Source: Candidatus Bathyarchaeia archaeon (GTDB taxonomy: Archaea > Thermoproteota > Bathyarchaeia > 40CM-2-53-6 > CALIRQ01). Taken from it: a stretch of 64,000 nt of DNA. The notes beneath the pieces are model-generated. The model had not been told where the DNA came from. It saw only the letters and a program-made list of their open reading frames with translations, and ran no database searches. Both the position numbers and the translations under genes were made by a program. The stretch is taken from positions 292 through 64,291 of the forward strand of contig JAWBRV010000006.1 in the NCBI GenBank assembly GCA_038843675.1, written 5' to 3'. Shown one piece after another: positions 17,617 to 26,244 of this stretch; positions within the stretch are counted from its first letter, which is position 1; each line of letters starts with the position of its first letter.

Positions 17617-17973
17617 TTGGGCGATGAGGACGCCTTAATCGACCTGCTTAAGAAGATAAACGAGAACCTAGAGGAGCTCGGCAAGAAGCTGGATAGGATA
17701 ATAGAGATCCAAGAATCCTCGAAGCCCATCGCCAAGGCCATAACATCCGGCGAGATGCCGCTCGATGTCGATACGCTCCTATCCCTACCGGATCATTTGA
17801 GGAAGACCGCCATGGCCATATGCGCCTTAGGGGAAGCGACCGCCGCTCAAGTGGCCGCCGAAACCTCGAGGGCGAGGGCGGCCGAGAGCGATTACCTCAA
17901 TCAGCTCGTTTCGCTCGGGCTCCTTAAGAAGAAGAGGAAGGGCAGAGACGTTTATTTCTACATTGAGAAGTGA
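17617..17973 (+). CDS. coiled-coil winged-helix DNA-binding protein
   Basis: 118 residues. The first part (LLKKINENLEELGKKLDRII) is a likely coiled-coil dimerisation helix. The second (from DHLRKTAMAICALGEATAAQV) is an ArsR-like winged helix ending with the wing KKKRKGRDVYFYIEK. An ATG at 17569 opens the same frame, but it is covered by the TATA box TTATATAAT (17562-17570), so transcription should begin near 17592 and TTG 17617 is the next in-frame start. The ParA-like ATPase begins seven bases after the stop. The pair recalls archaeal partition cassettes, where a winged-helix adaptor accompanies ParA, but a plain transcription factor cannot be excluded. Confidence 0.72.
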   Translation: MGDEDALIDLLKKINENLEELGKKLDRIIEIQESSKPIAKAITSGEMPLDVDTLLSLPDHLRKTAMAICALGEATAAQVAAETSRARAAESDYLNQLVSLGLLKKKRKGRDVYFYIEK

Positions 17974-17979
17974 TGTTCC

Positions 17980-18744
17980 ATGAAGGCGATCTCCCTCCAT
18001 TCCTACAAGGGCGGCACGGGCAAGACCTCGATAGCCGCAAATCTAGCGGCCATATATGCCCGCCTTGGGCACAAGGTCTGCCTCCTCGATTACGATTTCA
18101 GGGCCCCGAGCTTGAGCGTCCTCTTCAAGCCGAACCCGAGGTTTTGGTTGAACGATTACTTGAACGGCCGATGCGGGGTGGAGGAGGCCTTGGTCGACGT
18201 CGGGAGGGGATTGGGCCTAAAGGGCGCGATCTTCGCCGGGTTCGCCGATCCCAGCACAAAGGCCATAAGGGATATGATGACGAAGGACAGGGCTTGGGAG
18301 ATGGGGGCCCTCCATAGGACCCTCTCGGCCAAGAGGGTCGTGCAAAAAGCCTTGGGGGCGGATTATCTGATATTCGATACAAGCCCGGGCATACATTATT
18401 CATCGGTCAACGCCTTGGCCAGCTCCGATGCGATAGCCCTCGTCATGAAGGGGGACGATTTCGATATGGAGGGGACGAAGGAGATGGTCCAAGGGATATA
18501 TGACGTCCTCGGGAGGAAGGCGGGGATAATCATGAACAAAATACCGATGGGCCTGCTCGGCGAAGGCGAGGAGGCATTCGCCAAGGGTATCGAGGATGCG
18601 CTCGGGATACCGGTTCTCGGGGTTATACATTGTTATTGCGAATTGATGGCCATTGGGGGGCGATCGATATACGCGATCGAGCGCCCGGACCATCCCTTCT
18701 CGAGGGCCCTCGAGGAGTTATCGAAGAGGATAGCCGAGATGTGA
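17980..18744 (+). CDS. ParA/MinD-family ATPase
   Basis: 254 residues with the deviant Walker A motif KGGTGKTS at residue 10, including the signature Lys of the ParA/MinD class. The A' box is LLDYDFRAPSL and Walker B is YLIFDTSPG. This family positions DNA or protein cargo by ATP-driven dimer cycling. There is no C-terminal amphipathic membrane-targeting helix of bacterial MinD type that I can see. Co-transcribed with the coiled-coil winged-helix protein upstream (six-base gap), which could provide DNA binding in place of ParB. A chromosome or cargo partition role is inference. Confidence 0.85.
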   Translation: MKAISLHSYKGGTGKTSIAANLAAIYARLGHKVCLLDYDFRAPSLSVLFKPNPRFWLNDYLNGRCGVEEALVDVGRGLGLKGAIFAGFADPSTKAIRDMMTKDRAWEMGALHRTLSAKRVVQKALGADYLIFDTSPGIHYSSVNALASSDAIALVMKGDDFDMEGTKEMVQGIYDVLGRKAGIIMNKIPMGLLGEGEEAFAKGIEDALGIPVLGVIHCYCELMAIGGRSIYAIERPDHPFSRALEELSKRIAEM

Positions 18745-18761
18745 GCCCAAGGAGCTCGGGG

Positions 18762-19736
18762 CTATCCCCTCCCGAGCTTCCTCTCGTATTCCTCCTTCAG
18801 CCTTTGATATTCGGAGTCCGTTATCCTCCCGAGGGCCTTCAGCTCCTCGAGCCTCGCGAGCGCCCTAGCCGCCGCCAAATACTCCAGATCGGGCTTCCCC
18901 GCCCGGGCCATTTTAGCGCGCCTCCTCCTGAGGGCCATATATGCGCCCAAAAGGGCCAAGAAAGTTGCCAGCGCCGCTAGGGCTGAGCCGGGGGCTCGCC
19001 ACCAAGCTTCCCTTACGATCAAGCTCAGCGCCGCGGCTCTTACGATCCCGCCCCCCGATGCCATCGCCGTTATATTATATCTGCCCACGGGCGCGTTCGC
19101 TGAGCAAATGAGCTCCAAAAGGACCGAGGAGGGTGGCTGGGCGGGGTTCCTGCTGAACCTGAAGGAAACGCCCTCGGGCAAGCCCTGCAGGCTCAACTCC
19201 ACCAATGAATCGAAGCCGTGGAGGGGTTCGATCGAGATCGCGACCTTCGAGGATCCCCCCTGCTGGACCTCCAAGACGGTTGGATGAGCGGATAACCTGA
19301 AATCCGGCTTGAAGATCCCGAACGTAAGCTGGGCCCTCGCCTCCCCGAAACCGATCTTCTCGGCCAATAGGTATACAGTATAGTTCCCCGACGCGTATTC
19401 GCCCCTGAGAGCGAACTCATCCTCGTAGGCCCCATCGGCCCCTGTGAAGAGAAGGGCTATGTGGACCGTGGAGCCCCTCGGATCCTTGACTTGAAGCGAA
19501 ACGGCGGCGTTCGGAACGGCCATGCCTTGAGGGGTGATCACCCTCCCCTTTATCCTAACGATGTGGAGGCCCGAGCGTAGCTCCGTCTCCGCCAAGAGGG
19601 AGGCTTGGATCCCTTGGGCCGAGGCCGGCTCGAGGATGGCGGAAAGGACTAGGACGGCTATCAGGGCGAGGACGATCGTTCTCCGCAAGCGCCGAGCACC
19701 ATCCCCGGCCACCGGAGGACCGGGGTTCCATCTCAT
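18762..19736 (-). CDS. surface-anchored Ig-like protein with C-terminal SHOCT-like tail
   Basis: About 324 residues. N-terminal signal peptide (RRTIVLALIAVLVLSAILEPASA) is followed by an Ig-like domain with VKGRVITP-type strands (GMAVPNAAVSLQVKDPRG, a carboxypeptidase-regulatory/MG2 pattern), a second beta domain, a transmembrane helix near residue 260-280 and a basic stop-transfer RRRRAK. The cytoplasmic end LEELKALGRITDSEYQRLKE is a SHOCT-like helix pair. The start is uncertain: ATG 19736 is given, but a TATA-like TTTTTTAA at about 19748-19757 suggests a later start such as TTG 19688, directly before the signal peptide. It is followed convergently by the ParA gene 17 bp away. Confidence 0.75.
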   Translation of the reverse strand: MRWNPGPPVAGDGARRLRRTIVLALIAVLVLSAILEPASAQGIQASLLAETELRSGLHIVRIKGRVITPQGMAVPNAAVSLQVKDPRGSTVHIALLFTGADGAYEDEFALRGEYASGNYTVYLLAEKIGFGEARAQLTFGIFKPDFRLSAHPTVLEVQQGGSSKVAISIEPLHGFDSLVELSLQGLPEGVSFRFSRNPAQPPSSVLLELICSANAPVGRYNITAMASGGGIVRAAALSLIVREAWWRAPGSALAALATFLALLGAYMALRRRRAKMARAGKPDLEYLAAARALARLEELKALGRITDSEYQRLKEEYERKLGRG

Positions 19737-19847
19737 CTTCGCGGCTGAGTTAAAAAAGATGTCCCGAAATGGAGAGAGGTTTAATAGCGGCCGTTTTTGC
19801 GGCAATTATCTCCACTGCTCGGCTGGCTCTTAAGGGGGTGGATGTTC

Positions 19848-20909
19848 ATGAGGATAGGTGTGATATCTACCCCTCATGAAAGTACGCCCCCAAGGAGATA
19901 CGGCGGAGTAGAGAGGGTCGTCCACTACTTGGTCGAGGGGCTCGTCAAGAGGGGGCATGAGGTCATCCTCTTCGCCACGGGGGATTCATCCACCTCGGCT
20001 GAGCTGAGGTATCTATTCGAGTCCCCCAGAAGGCCCTACAGCGAATATTCCGAAATCATGCATTTGGAGCGCGCGCTATCCGAGCTCAAGGATCTTGGGG
20101 TGGACTTCATACATAATCATTGTAATGGGATAGGGGGCATGAGGTTGCTTGAGCGGGCATCGCGTGAAGTGCCCCTCCTCACGACCTTGCACGGGATCTT
20201 TCGCCGAAGGCAGTTGAGCACTGCGTTCGAAGGCCTTGCATTCGCGGCCATAAGCAATAGGCAGATGGCGCTCCACCCCTTCCTCAGATTCGTCGGGAGG
20301 GTGTATAATGGCATCGAGGTTTCGGAGTACCCCTTCAGGAAGGATAAGGAGGATTATCTCCTTTATGTCGGAGTTATGGCCCCGCATAAGGGGCCCCACA
20401 TAGCAATAAATGTGGCGAAGAGCGTGAGGGCAAAGTTGATCCTAGTGGGGAAAGTTGAGGCCATCTATTGGGATTATTTCGAGAAATGGATCAAGCCCCA
20501 TCTTTCTGAGAACGTAAAGTTCCTCGGGGAGGTTAGCGAAGCCGAGAAGAGGGCGCTAATGGCGGGGGCCAAATGCGTCCTTTTCACATCGATCCACGAG
20601 GAGCCCTTCGGCTTGGTCATGGTAGAGGCGATGGCCTGCGGCACACCAGTGATCGGCTTCAGGAAGGGAGCAGTTCCGGAGGTGATCGCCGACGGGGTCT
20701 CGGGCTATGTTGTAAATAACCTCCGCGCCATGCGTGAAGCCGTAAGAAGGGTGGAGTCGATAGAGCCTAAAGCTTGCAGGAGTCATGTGGAGAAAGAATT
20801 CAAGGCGGAGAGAATGGTTGAGGAGTATCTTGGGCTGTATGGGGCATTATTGCGCGAGCCCCTTCCGATCCTCGAGGCAAGCGGCGGAACCCTTCGATCC
20901 GATGCGTAG
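19848..20909 (+). CDS. GT4-family glycosyltransferase
   Basis: 353-residue GT-B fold transferase. N-terminal acceptor half begins MRIGVIST and has the YGGVERVVHYLVEGLVKRGH pattern typical of GT4. The C-terminal donor half shows PHKGPHIAI, the catalytic EEPFGLVMVEAMACGTPV (EX7E) and GAVPEVI. Donor and acceptor sugars cannot be read. ATG 19848 follows a GGGGGTG element by seven bases; ATG 19842 is the alternative. A TATA-like GGTTTAATAG lies at about 19780. Its divergence from the Ig-like protein suggests a possible link to glycosylation of surface proteins, which is only inference. Confidence 0.87.
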   Translation: MRIGVISTPHESTPPRRYGGVERVVHYLVEGLVKRGHEVILFATGDSSTSAELRYLFESPRRPYSEYSEIMHLERALSELKDLGVDFIHNHCNGIGGMRLLERASREVPLLTTLHGIFRRRQLSTAFEGLAFAAISNRQMALHPFLRFVGRVYNGIEVSEYPFRKDKEDYLLYVGVMAPHKGPHIAINVAKSVRAKLILVGKVEAIYWDYFEKWIKPHLSENVKFLGEVSEAEKRALMAGAKCVLFTSIHEEPFGLVMVEAMACGTPVIGFRKGAVPEVIADGVSGYVVNNLRAMREAVRRVESIEPKACRSHVEKEFKAERMVEEYLGLYGALLREPLPILEASGGTLRSDA

Positions 20910-21003
20910 GTGCCACTGGAGCGGGGGGGAATACGTAGCCAAGCCCTAGCGAGTCGATTCGATGGGAGCGCCTCTCAGTCAGCCCGCATCCAGTTCCACG
21001 CGC

Positions 21004-22557
21004 CTAGCTGAAAAGCCTATCGAGCCTCTCCTTAGGCGGCTTTGGCGTCAGGAGGCTGACGAGGAAGTATAAGGCGCCGCAACCGATGAACGTGGCCAAT
21101 TGCCAGTACCCCCATCCCCAAGCATTGATCGTATAGACGTAGTATCCCCCCAAGGCGCACATCGCCATGCCGTACATTATGCAAGCCATCGCCCCGTACT
21201 TGGTGGCCCCCTTCCAATAGAAGGAGACCGCGACGACGAAGAAGAATATGCTCCCAAGCCCGACGGCCGCCCCGGCCATCAAATAGGCCAGTAAGGGAGG
21301 TGGGCGCGCTATGGCCCAATAGAGCGGTATGAGAGCGAAGATCAGTATTAGGATCCGAGTGATCGCCAAAAGGATCCCCTTGCTCGCTTTGGGCATGTAA
21401 AGGCCAAGGATGTCCCTTGTAACGTTGCCCGCCATCACCATCACCATCGCGGCCAAAGTCGATAGCGAAGCGGCGAATACCGCCACCAAGTATAGCGTTG
21501 AAAGCGGAACGCCTCCTACGACCATTGCCAGCAACGGGGCTGCCGCATCCCTCCCGAGGCCGCTAGGCATGCCTGGGATTGCGGCCAGCCTCGGCCCGAA
21601 ATGGGCCCTAGCCGCCAAGCCCGTTATAAGGTTCACCCATGGGACGGATCCGCCAATAGCTATAACGGCCATCATGATGGCGAAGTCCCTCTTGGTGAAC
21701 CTTCTCATCCCGAGGAACCTAGCGACGTTGTGGGGGAACCCTATGGCCATCGTGAAGAACATTATCGCCGTAGCCAACACGCCAATCCAATCGGCAGCGA
21801 ACTGCGCGGCTGGGACCGCGGAGAGCTTTGGGTTCACCAGCCCAACCAGCTCCGGGGCCTGCGCCGCCAATCGGGCGTTCAAAGCCTCGGGGCCGCCTGC
21901 GAAGGCAAGGGAGGCGATGCCCAAAGCGAAGCATCCGATCGTCAGCAAAAGGCCTTGTAGGGCCAAGGTCCATTGGGTCCCGGTATAACCCCCGAAGGCC
22001 AAATAGACGAAGGCGACGGCGGCGCTGAGGAGCATGCAGATCTCCCAAGGATAGCCCGTTATGGCATACCAAGCGGTCGCGCTGGCGCTGTATTGGCCCA
22101 CGGAGTAGACCATCAGCAGGATTATCATGGCCGCGGCGGCCATGGCTTGGGTCAACTTGCTATCGAACCTTATGCCTATTACGTCGGGCACGGTCACGGC
22201 CCCGAACTTGGCCGAGTAAATCCTCATCTTCGGGCCCGTTATGAGGGCCGCCGGCGCCAAGCCCAAGAGCGTCCAAACGCCGGCCAGCCACATCCCGGGC
22301 CAGCCGAACCAATAGGTGATCCCCATAAGCCCCAAGGAGGCCCAACCGCTCATCCAAGTGGCGCAGAGGGCCAAGCCCGTTATGATGGGCCCTATATCCC
22401 TCCCGCCTACCAAGAATAGCTCGAAGCTTGAGGAGCGCTTCTTGGCCATAAGGCCGAGCAATATGCAGGCGATAAGGAAGCCCGCTAGGGCGAGGGCCCC
22501 GCTCATGAAGTACTCGGGCGTGGGCTTCGGTGGATCGGGCCAACTGGACATCCTCAT
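21004..22557 (-). CDS. sodium:solute symporter (SSS family)
   Basis: 517-residue integral membrane transporter with about 13 hydrophobic segments. The family core is visible: VGGRDIGPIITGLALCATWMSG near TM2-3, the Na-site region near YSVGQYSASATAWYAITG, and FAASLSTLAAMVMVMAGNVTRDI (TM8-9) with conserved Ser/Thr residues. The substrate is not readable; organic acids or amino acids are usual. Its ATG overlaps the stop of a 34-codon membrane protein gene (ATGA), indicating tight coupling. Confidence 0.9.
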   Translation of the reverse strand: MRMSSWPDPPKPTPEYFMSGALALAGFLIACILLGLMAKKRSSSFELFLVGGRDIGPIITGLALCATWMSGWASLGLMGITYWFGWPGMWLAGVWTLLGLAPAALITGPKMRIYSAKFGAVTVPDVIGIRFDSKLTQAMAAAAMIILLMVYSVGQYSASATAWYAITGYPWEICMLLSAAVAFVYLAFGGYTGTQWTLALQGLLLTIGCFALGIASLAFAGGPEALNARLAAQAPELVGLVNPKLSAVPAAQFAADWIGVLATAIMFFTMAIGFPHNVARFLGMRRFTKRDFAIMMAVIAIGGSVPWVNLITGLAARAHFGPRLAAIPGMPSGLGRDAAAPLLAMVVGGVPLSTLYLVAVFAASLSTLAAMVMVMAGNVTRDILGLYMPKASKGILLAITRILILIFALIPLYWAIARPPPLLAYLMAGAAVGLGSIFFFVVAVSFYWKGATKYGAMACIMYGMAMCALGGYYVYTINAWGWGYWQLATFIGCGALYFLVSLLTPKPPKERLDRLFS

Positions 22558-22658
22558 TCACCCCAATGCCTCAACCTTAACCAAGTCCCGATCAGGACCA
22601 ATAGTAAGCTGCCTATAACCACCGCCATCAAGGCGGTCCAAGGGCTCGGCTCAGCCAT
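22554..22658 (-). CDS. 34-residue membrane protein, symporter accessory
   Basis: Small ORF of 34 codons starting ATG at 22658 (MAEPSPWTALMAVVIGSLL) and ending TGA inside the start of the SSS symporter. It has a single hydrophobic helix (about residues 9-26) and a basic end (RLRHW). GGGGGTG lies about nine bases before the ATG. It matches the pattern of tiny proteins encoded next to SSS-type transporters, and a second protein of the same length lies before the symporter at 33.5-35 kb. Function as a symporter subunit is inference from position. Confidence 0.75.
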   Translation of the reverse strand: MAEPSPWTALMAVVIGSLLLVLIGTWLRLRHWGE

Positions 22659-22867
22659 GTCGGCAACACCCCCATCCTGGTCCGGGCATGGACCGGGCCG
22701 AAGATCCGATATCGTTTTGAAGCCGTTCCAAAAACCGCACCTCCGCCGTTCAGCGCGGGGTGGGCTCAGCGGAAGAAGAACGCCGAGCCGAAGAGAGGCA
22801 TCCTAAACCCCACGCTTCGCGGCAACCCCAATCGCGGGATGCGTGCGCCCGTCTATATATATAAAAC
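22659..22867 (-). promoter_or_regulatory. long structured leader and TATA box before symporter operon
   Basis: A strong, nearly symmetric TATA stretch (TCTATATATATAAAAC, about 22852-22867) is the only good promoter upstream of the 22658 start. Read on the minus strand it implies a leader of about 170-180 nt. The leader contains GC-rich inverted repeats, for example GGTCC and GGACC flanking ATGCCC near 22680, and an 11-codon ORF (MPLFGSAFFFR) near 22770-22802. The TATA element could also fire on the plus strand into the gene-poor side before 22970. No known riboswitch was recognised. Confidence 0.35.
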
Positions 22868-22969
22868 TTGCGCTCCTCATTCCTCTCGCGGCGAGGGCGC
22901 GCGAGCGAAGGGGCTCCCCCACCCGCTTATGAGTGCTGGGCCATTGGCAATGGCCGGAATGGGCCCATC

Positions 22970-23335
22970 TCATTTGAGGATTGCCCTGAGCGGCCTCAGC
23001 ACCCTCTTCAGAGGATCCAGCATCAAGCCGAATATCTCCAAGGTCACGGTGCCCAGCAGATCTTCATCCTCGGGTTCGCCCAATATTATCGGGCTGTGAT
23101 ATTCCCCATGGGGCGGGAGCTCTATGATTGCCTCGGAGAGCTTGCGGGATACCGCGGAGCCGTCGGCGAGGATCAGCTCCACGGTCCTCTTCGGCTCCAA
23201 TCCCAAGCGCTCCCAGAGGCTGCGCCGGAGGACCGTATAGGTGGCGCCTGAATCGACAAGGAATCTAACCCTCTCCTCCTTACCCCTCCACTTCACGAGG
23301 CCCTCTACGTAAACAATACCCACAAGGGTTCGCAT
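22970..23335 (-). CDS. retropepsin-like aspartic protease domain protein
   Basis: 121 residues, one domain. FLVDSGATYTVL (about residue 26) is the active-site D-S-G-A/T of single-domain aspartic proteases; ADGSAV and PIILGEPEDEDLLGTVTLEIFG match the flap and the hydrophobic C-terminal signature. Such clan AA proteins act as homodimers, each giving one Asp. No signal peptide is seen, so it is cytosolic. ATG 23335 or GTG 23323 may start it; TATA-like GATTTATTT at about 23347-23355 favours a leaderless message. Substrate unknown. Confidence 0.75.
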   Translation of the reverse strand: MRTLVGIVYVEGLVKWRGKEERVRFLVDSGATYTVLRRSLWERLGLEPKRTVELILADGSAVSRKLSEAIIELPPHGEYHSPIILGEPEDEDLLGTVTLEIFGLMLDPLKRVLRPLRAILK

Positions 23336-23382
23336 CCGAGTTTGGCAAATAAATCTTTCCAGCTCGCTCGGCCCAGCCTCAA

Positions 23383-24660
23383 TTATCTCCTCAAGGGGGA
23401 TGGTAACGTCGATCCAGCGTAGGGCATGAGTATTACGGAGGCATCGTTCCCATGCTCATCGAAGGCTGCTCGAAGGGCCTCCTCGGCGGAGCTCGCCGAT
23501 TCCAAGAGGCCCTTCCCCTTCAGGCTCTCCGAGATTATCCTCCGGAGCCCGGAGCCGGAAACGAGGACGATCCTCGCGCGCTTGGCGAGCCTCGCCATCG
23601 CGAAGGCCTTATGGCCACCTAAGGCGAATCCCCCTTTCAGCCTCTCGATTATGTCGTCTGGGCATGTGGCCTCCATCATCCATTCCTCAAACGTCTCATC
23701 CCCCAAACCCTCGGGGCACTCCGCCAATAATATGATTGTCCCTCCGTCCTTAACGGCGTACAAGGCGTTGTCCAAGGCCTTCTGGGCTTGATAGAGGTTT
23801 ATGTCCTTCGGGAATCCCCCGGCCGAGGCTATCACTATATCGGCCCTCCGCTCTATCGGGACCTTATACATGAGGTCGTTCGTTTTAACGGCCACCCTAT
23901 GGGCCTCGACGAAATCCCCGGCCACCGCTTGGACGATGCCCTTGTCCTCGTTGAGGACCACGTTGATCATGTAATCCATGCCCGCGATCCTAGCGCCCTC
24001 CTCGATATCCTCCCTGACCGGGTTCCCATCCACGATGCCCGGCTCGGCCCTCGGGAGCGTCATCATGGAATGGTTTTGTTGTATGGTTTCGAAGGATGAA
24101 ACGCCCGGCAAGAGGGATTTCCCCCCTCCGCTATAGCCCGCGAAATAATGTATGTCCACATTGGCTATCCCTATCGTGAAGTCGCAATCTAGTACTTGCT
24201 TGTTTATCGAAACGTCCGTGCCGCGCCTCGTCCTCCCAACGTATTCCAAATTCGCCTTGTCCTTCGAATCGTGGTTCACGGCCCTTATCCTGCCCAAGAT
24301 CCCCGGGCCGACCAGCTTGTTCATATCCTCGGTCGTTTGCTTCCTGTGCATCCCATTCGCGAAGAATATCGTTATATCCCCGTCCCCAACCCCGGCCCCG
24401 TTCAGCTCATCGATGACGTGGGGCAGGATCTTATGACTCGGGCAGGGCCTGGTTATATCGCTGACCAATAGGGCGATCTTCATTCCCCTCCGGACGAGGC
24501 CCCTCAGCTTCCCATGGCCTATGGGCCGCTCGAGCGCGCCCCTTATCTCTTCAGCCTCGTTCTTGGCTGGGAGCTCGGATGGCTTGAGTATCGAAACGAG
24601 GTTCCTCTCGGGAATTTCTACCTCCAAGTCCCCCCTCCCGTATTTTAGCCAAACCCTCAT
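23383..24660 (-). CDS. larA: LarA-family nickel-pincer 2-hydroxyacid racemase/epimerase
   Basis: 425 residues, the usual LarA size. Residues expected for the nickel-pincer cofactor and catalysis are visible: SDITRPCP (Asp/Arg), GMHRKQT (His), DIHYFAGYSGGGKSLLPG (His and the cofactor Lys) and QQNHSMM (His). LarA homologs racemise or epimerise lactate and other 2-hydroxy acids; which one cannot be read. The cofactor-making LarB, LarC and LarE are not in this window. ATG 24660 follows GGGAGGGATGGA. It lies downstream of, and in the same direction as, a DASS anion transporter, suggesting uptake and conversion of a hydroxyacid. Confidence 0.85.
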   Translation of the reverse strand: MRVWLKYGRGDLEVEIPERNLVSILKPSELPAKNEAEEIRGALERPIGHGKLRGLVRRGMKIALLVSDITRPCPSHKILPHVIDELNGAGVGDGDITIFFANGMHRKQTTEDMNKLVGPGILGRIRAVNHDSKDKANLEYVGRTRRGTDVSINKQVLDCDFTIGIANVDIHYFAGYSGGGKSLLPGVSSFETIQQNHSMMTLPRAEPGIVDGNPVREDIEEGARIAGMDYMINVVLNEDKGIVQAVAGDFVEAHRVAVKTNDLMYKVPIERRADIVIASAGGFPKDINLYQAQKALDNALYAVKDGGTIILLAECPEGLGDETFEEWMMEATCPDDIIERLKGGFALGGHKAFAMARLAKRARIVLVSGSGLRRIISESLKGKGLLESASSAEEALRAAFDEHGNDASVILMPYAGSTLPSPLRR

Positions 24661-24737
24661 TCCATCCCTCCCTCGCTCGCTTCTACGAGCATGATGTCCA
24701 AAAATAAAAAGGAGGGGTTTGGAATGAATGATGTTGG

Positions 24738-26150
24738 TCAATATAGGCCGAGGAATTTCCAATAGGGGAAGCCTAAGACGAACCATATCACTATATGAAC
24801 CACCGAGATCAGGAAGCCGTAGGCCCACCATTCCTTTATGTCAACGTAGCCAGCCCCGAAGTATATCGGCGCGGGCCCGGTGCCGTAGTGGGTCATCGCG
24901 GCGTTAAGATTGGACATGTAGCCTAGCATCAAGCCGACCAGTAGCGGAGGCGCACCCGCGGCGGCCATCACGGCCGCGAATGGCGGGAAGAACGCGGTCA
25001 CATGTGCCGTCATGCTGGCCATGAAGTAATGGGCATAGAAGTATACCAAGGTGAGCGCTATGAAGGCCATTAGCCAAGTCCAGCCGGAAACATATTTCGC
25101 GGTCGAGTCCGCCATCCATTTCATGAAGCCGAGCTTTTGCAGCCCGGCGGCCATCCCCACGAGGCCGCCGAACCATACCAAGGCGTCCCATGCGCTCTTC
25201 TCTCCGATCACGTCCTGCCAGCTCAATACCCCAGTTATAACCATCAGGGCCGCGCCCAACAACGCCGTGGTCGTGGCGCTTATCTTCAGAGTTTCGCTCA
25301 GTATCCATAACGCCAAGGCCAAGATGAATACGAAGATCAGTATCTTCTCTTCCCTCTTCAGTGGACCCATCTCCTTGAGGCTCTTCTCGGCTAGCTTAGC
25401 GGCCTCTGGGCTCTCCTTGATCTCGGGCCTAGTCATGAAATATACGAGCAGGGGCACCAAGAAGAATGCCACGAAGCCCGGCACGATGGCCCCTAGGAAC
25501 CACATGGCCCAGCTGATCTCCACCTTCAGGGTCTGCTTGGCGAGGGACACCAACAGCGGATTGGCCGCCATACCGGTCATGAACATGGCTCCGGTCACCA
25601 AGGTCGTTTGATATTCGTTGAACATTAGGAAGTTGCCGATCCTCTTGGCCGTGGGGCCCGGCTCGGAATCATAAGCCTTGGCTATGCTCCTGATTATCGG
25701 GAATATTACCCCGCCCGCCCTAGCGGTGTTGCTGGGGGTCCCTGGCGCTATGACCAGATCCGTCAGCGATAGGGCATATCCAAGCGTTAGGGTCTTCTTC
25801 CCGATGGTCCTTATGAAGATCCACGCTATCCTCTCCCCGAGCCTAGTCTTCAGGAAAGCCCTCGCGAATAGATAGGCCGATATTATGAGCCATACTGTGG
25901 TATCGGCGAATCCGGCAATCGCCTCCCCGATGGTAAGGGCTCCTGAAAGCGCGGAGGCGACCACGCCTATCAATACGACGGCGCTCATCGGCAACGGCCT
26001 CAGAATCAATCCGGCTATTACCGACACGAAGATTGCGAAGAGCAACCAAGCCTTAGGATCTACCCCGGATGGTCTCGGGAAAGCCCATATGACCAAGAAG
26101 GCCAGTATGGGAATTATCGCCGATGCTGCCTTCTTCGCATCCATTTTCAT
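24738..26150 (-). CDS. DASS-family (SLC13) anion transporter
   Basis: 470-residue membrane protein with two homologous halves, each with a helical hairpin and a family motif: APGTPSNTARAGGVIFP in the first half (the SNT-type substrate loop) and NLNAAMTHYGTGPAPIYFG near the end. Family members import dicarboxylates, 2-oxoglutarate, tartrate or citrate, by sodium symport or exchange. The pairing with LarA 78 bp downstream points to hydroxylated carboxylates such as malate, tartrate or lactate, but this is inference. A TATA-like AACCATAAATC lies near 26180. Confidence 0.88.
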   Translation of the reverse strand: MKMDAKKAASAIIPILAFLVIWAFPRPSGVDPKAWLLFAIFVSVIAGLILRPLPMSAVVLIGVVASALSGALTIGEAIAGFADTTVWLIISAYLFARAFLKTRLGERIAWIFIRTIGKKTLTLGYALSLTDLVIAPGTPSNTARAGGVIFPIIRSIAKAYDSEPGPTAKRIGNFLMFNEYQTTLVTGAMFMTGMAANPLLVSLAKQTLKVEISWAMWFLGAIVPGFVAFFLVPLLVYFMTRPEIKESPEAAKLAEKSLKEMGPLKREEKILIFVFILALALWILSETLKISATTTALLGAALMVITGVLSWQDVIGEKSAWDALVWFGGLVGMAAGLQKLGFMKWMADSTAKYVSGWTWLMAFIALTLVYFYAHYFMASMTAHVTAFFPPFAAVMAAAGAPPLLVGLMLGYMSNLNAAMTHYGTGPAPIYFGAGYVDIKEWWAYGFLISVVHIVIWFVLGFPYWKFLGLY

Positions 26151-26244
26151 TTACCTCGAGTTTTAGATCAAGATTTATGGTTAAAAAAATATCGATAGAG
26201 GGCGATCGGGCTATTTGTATAATAGTAATCCAGAGCTACAATTC

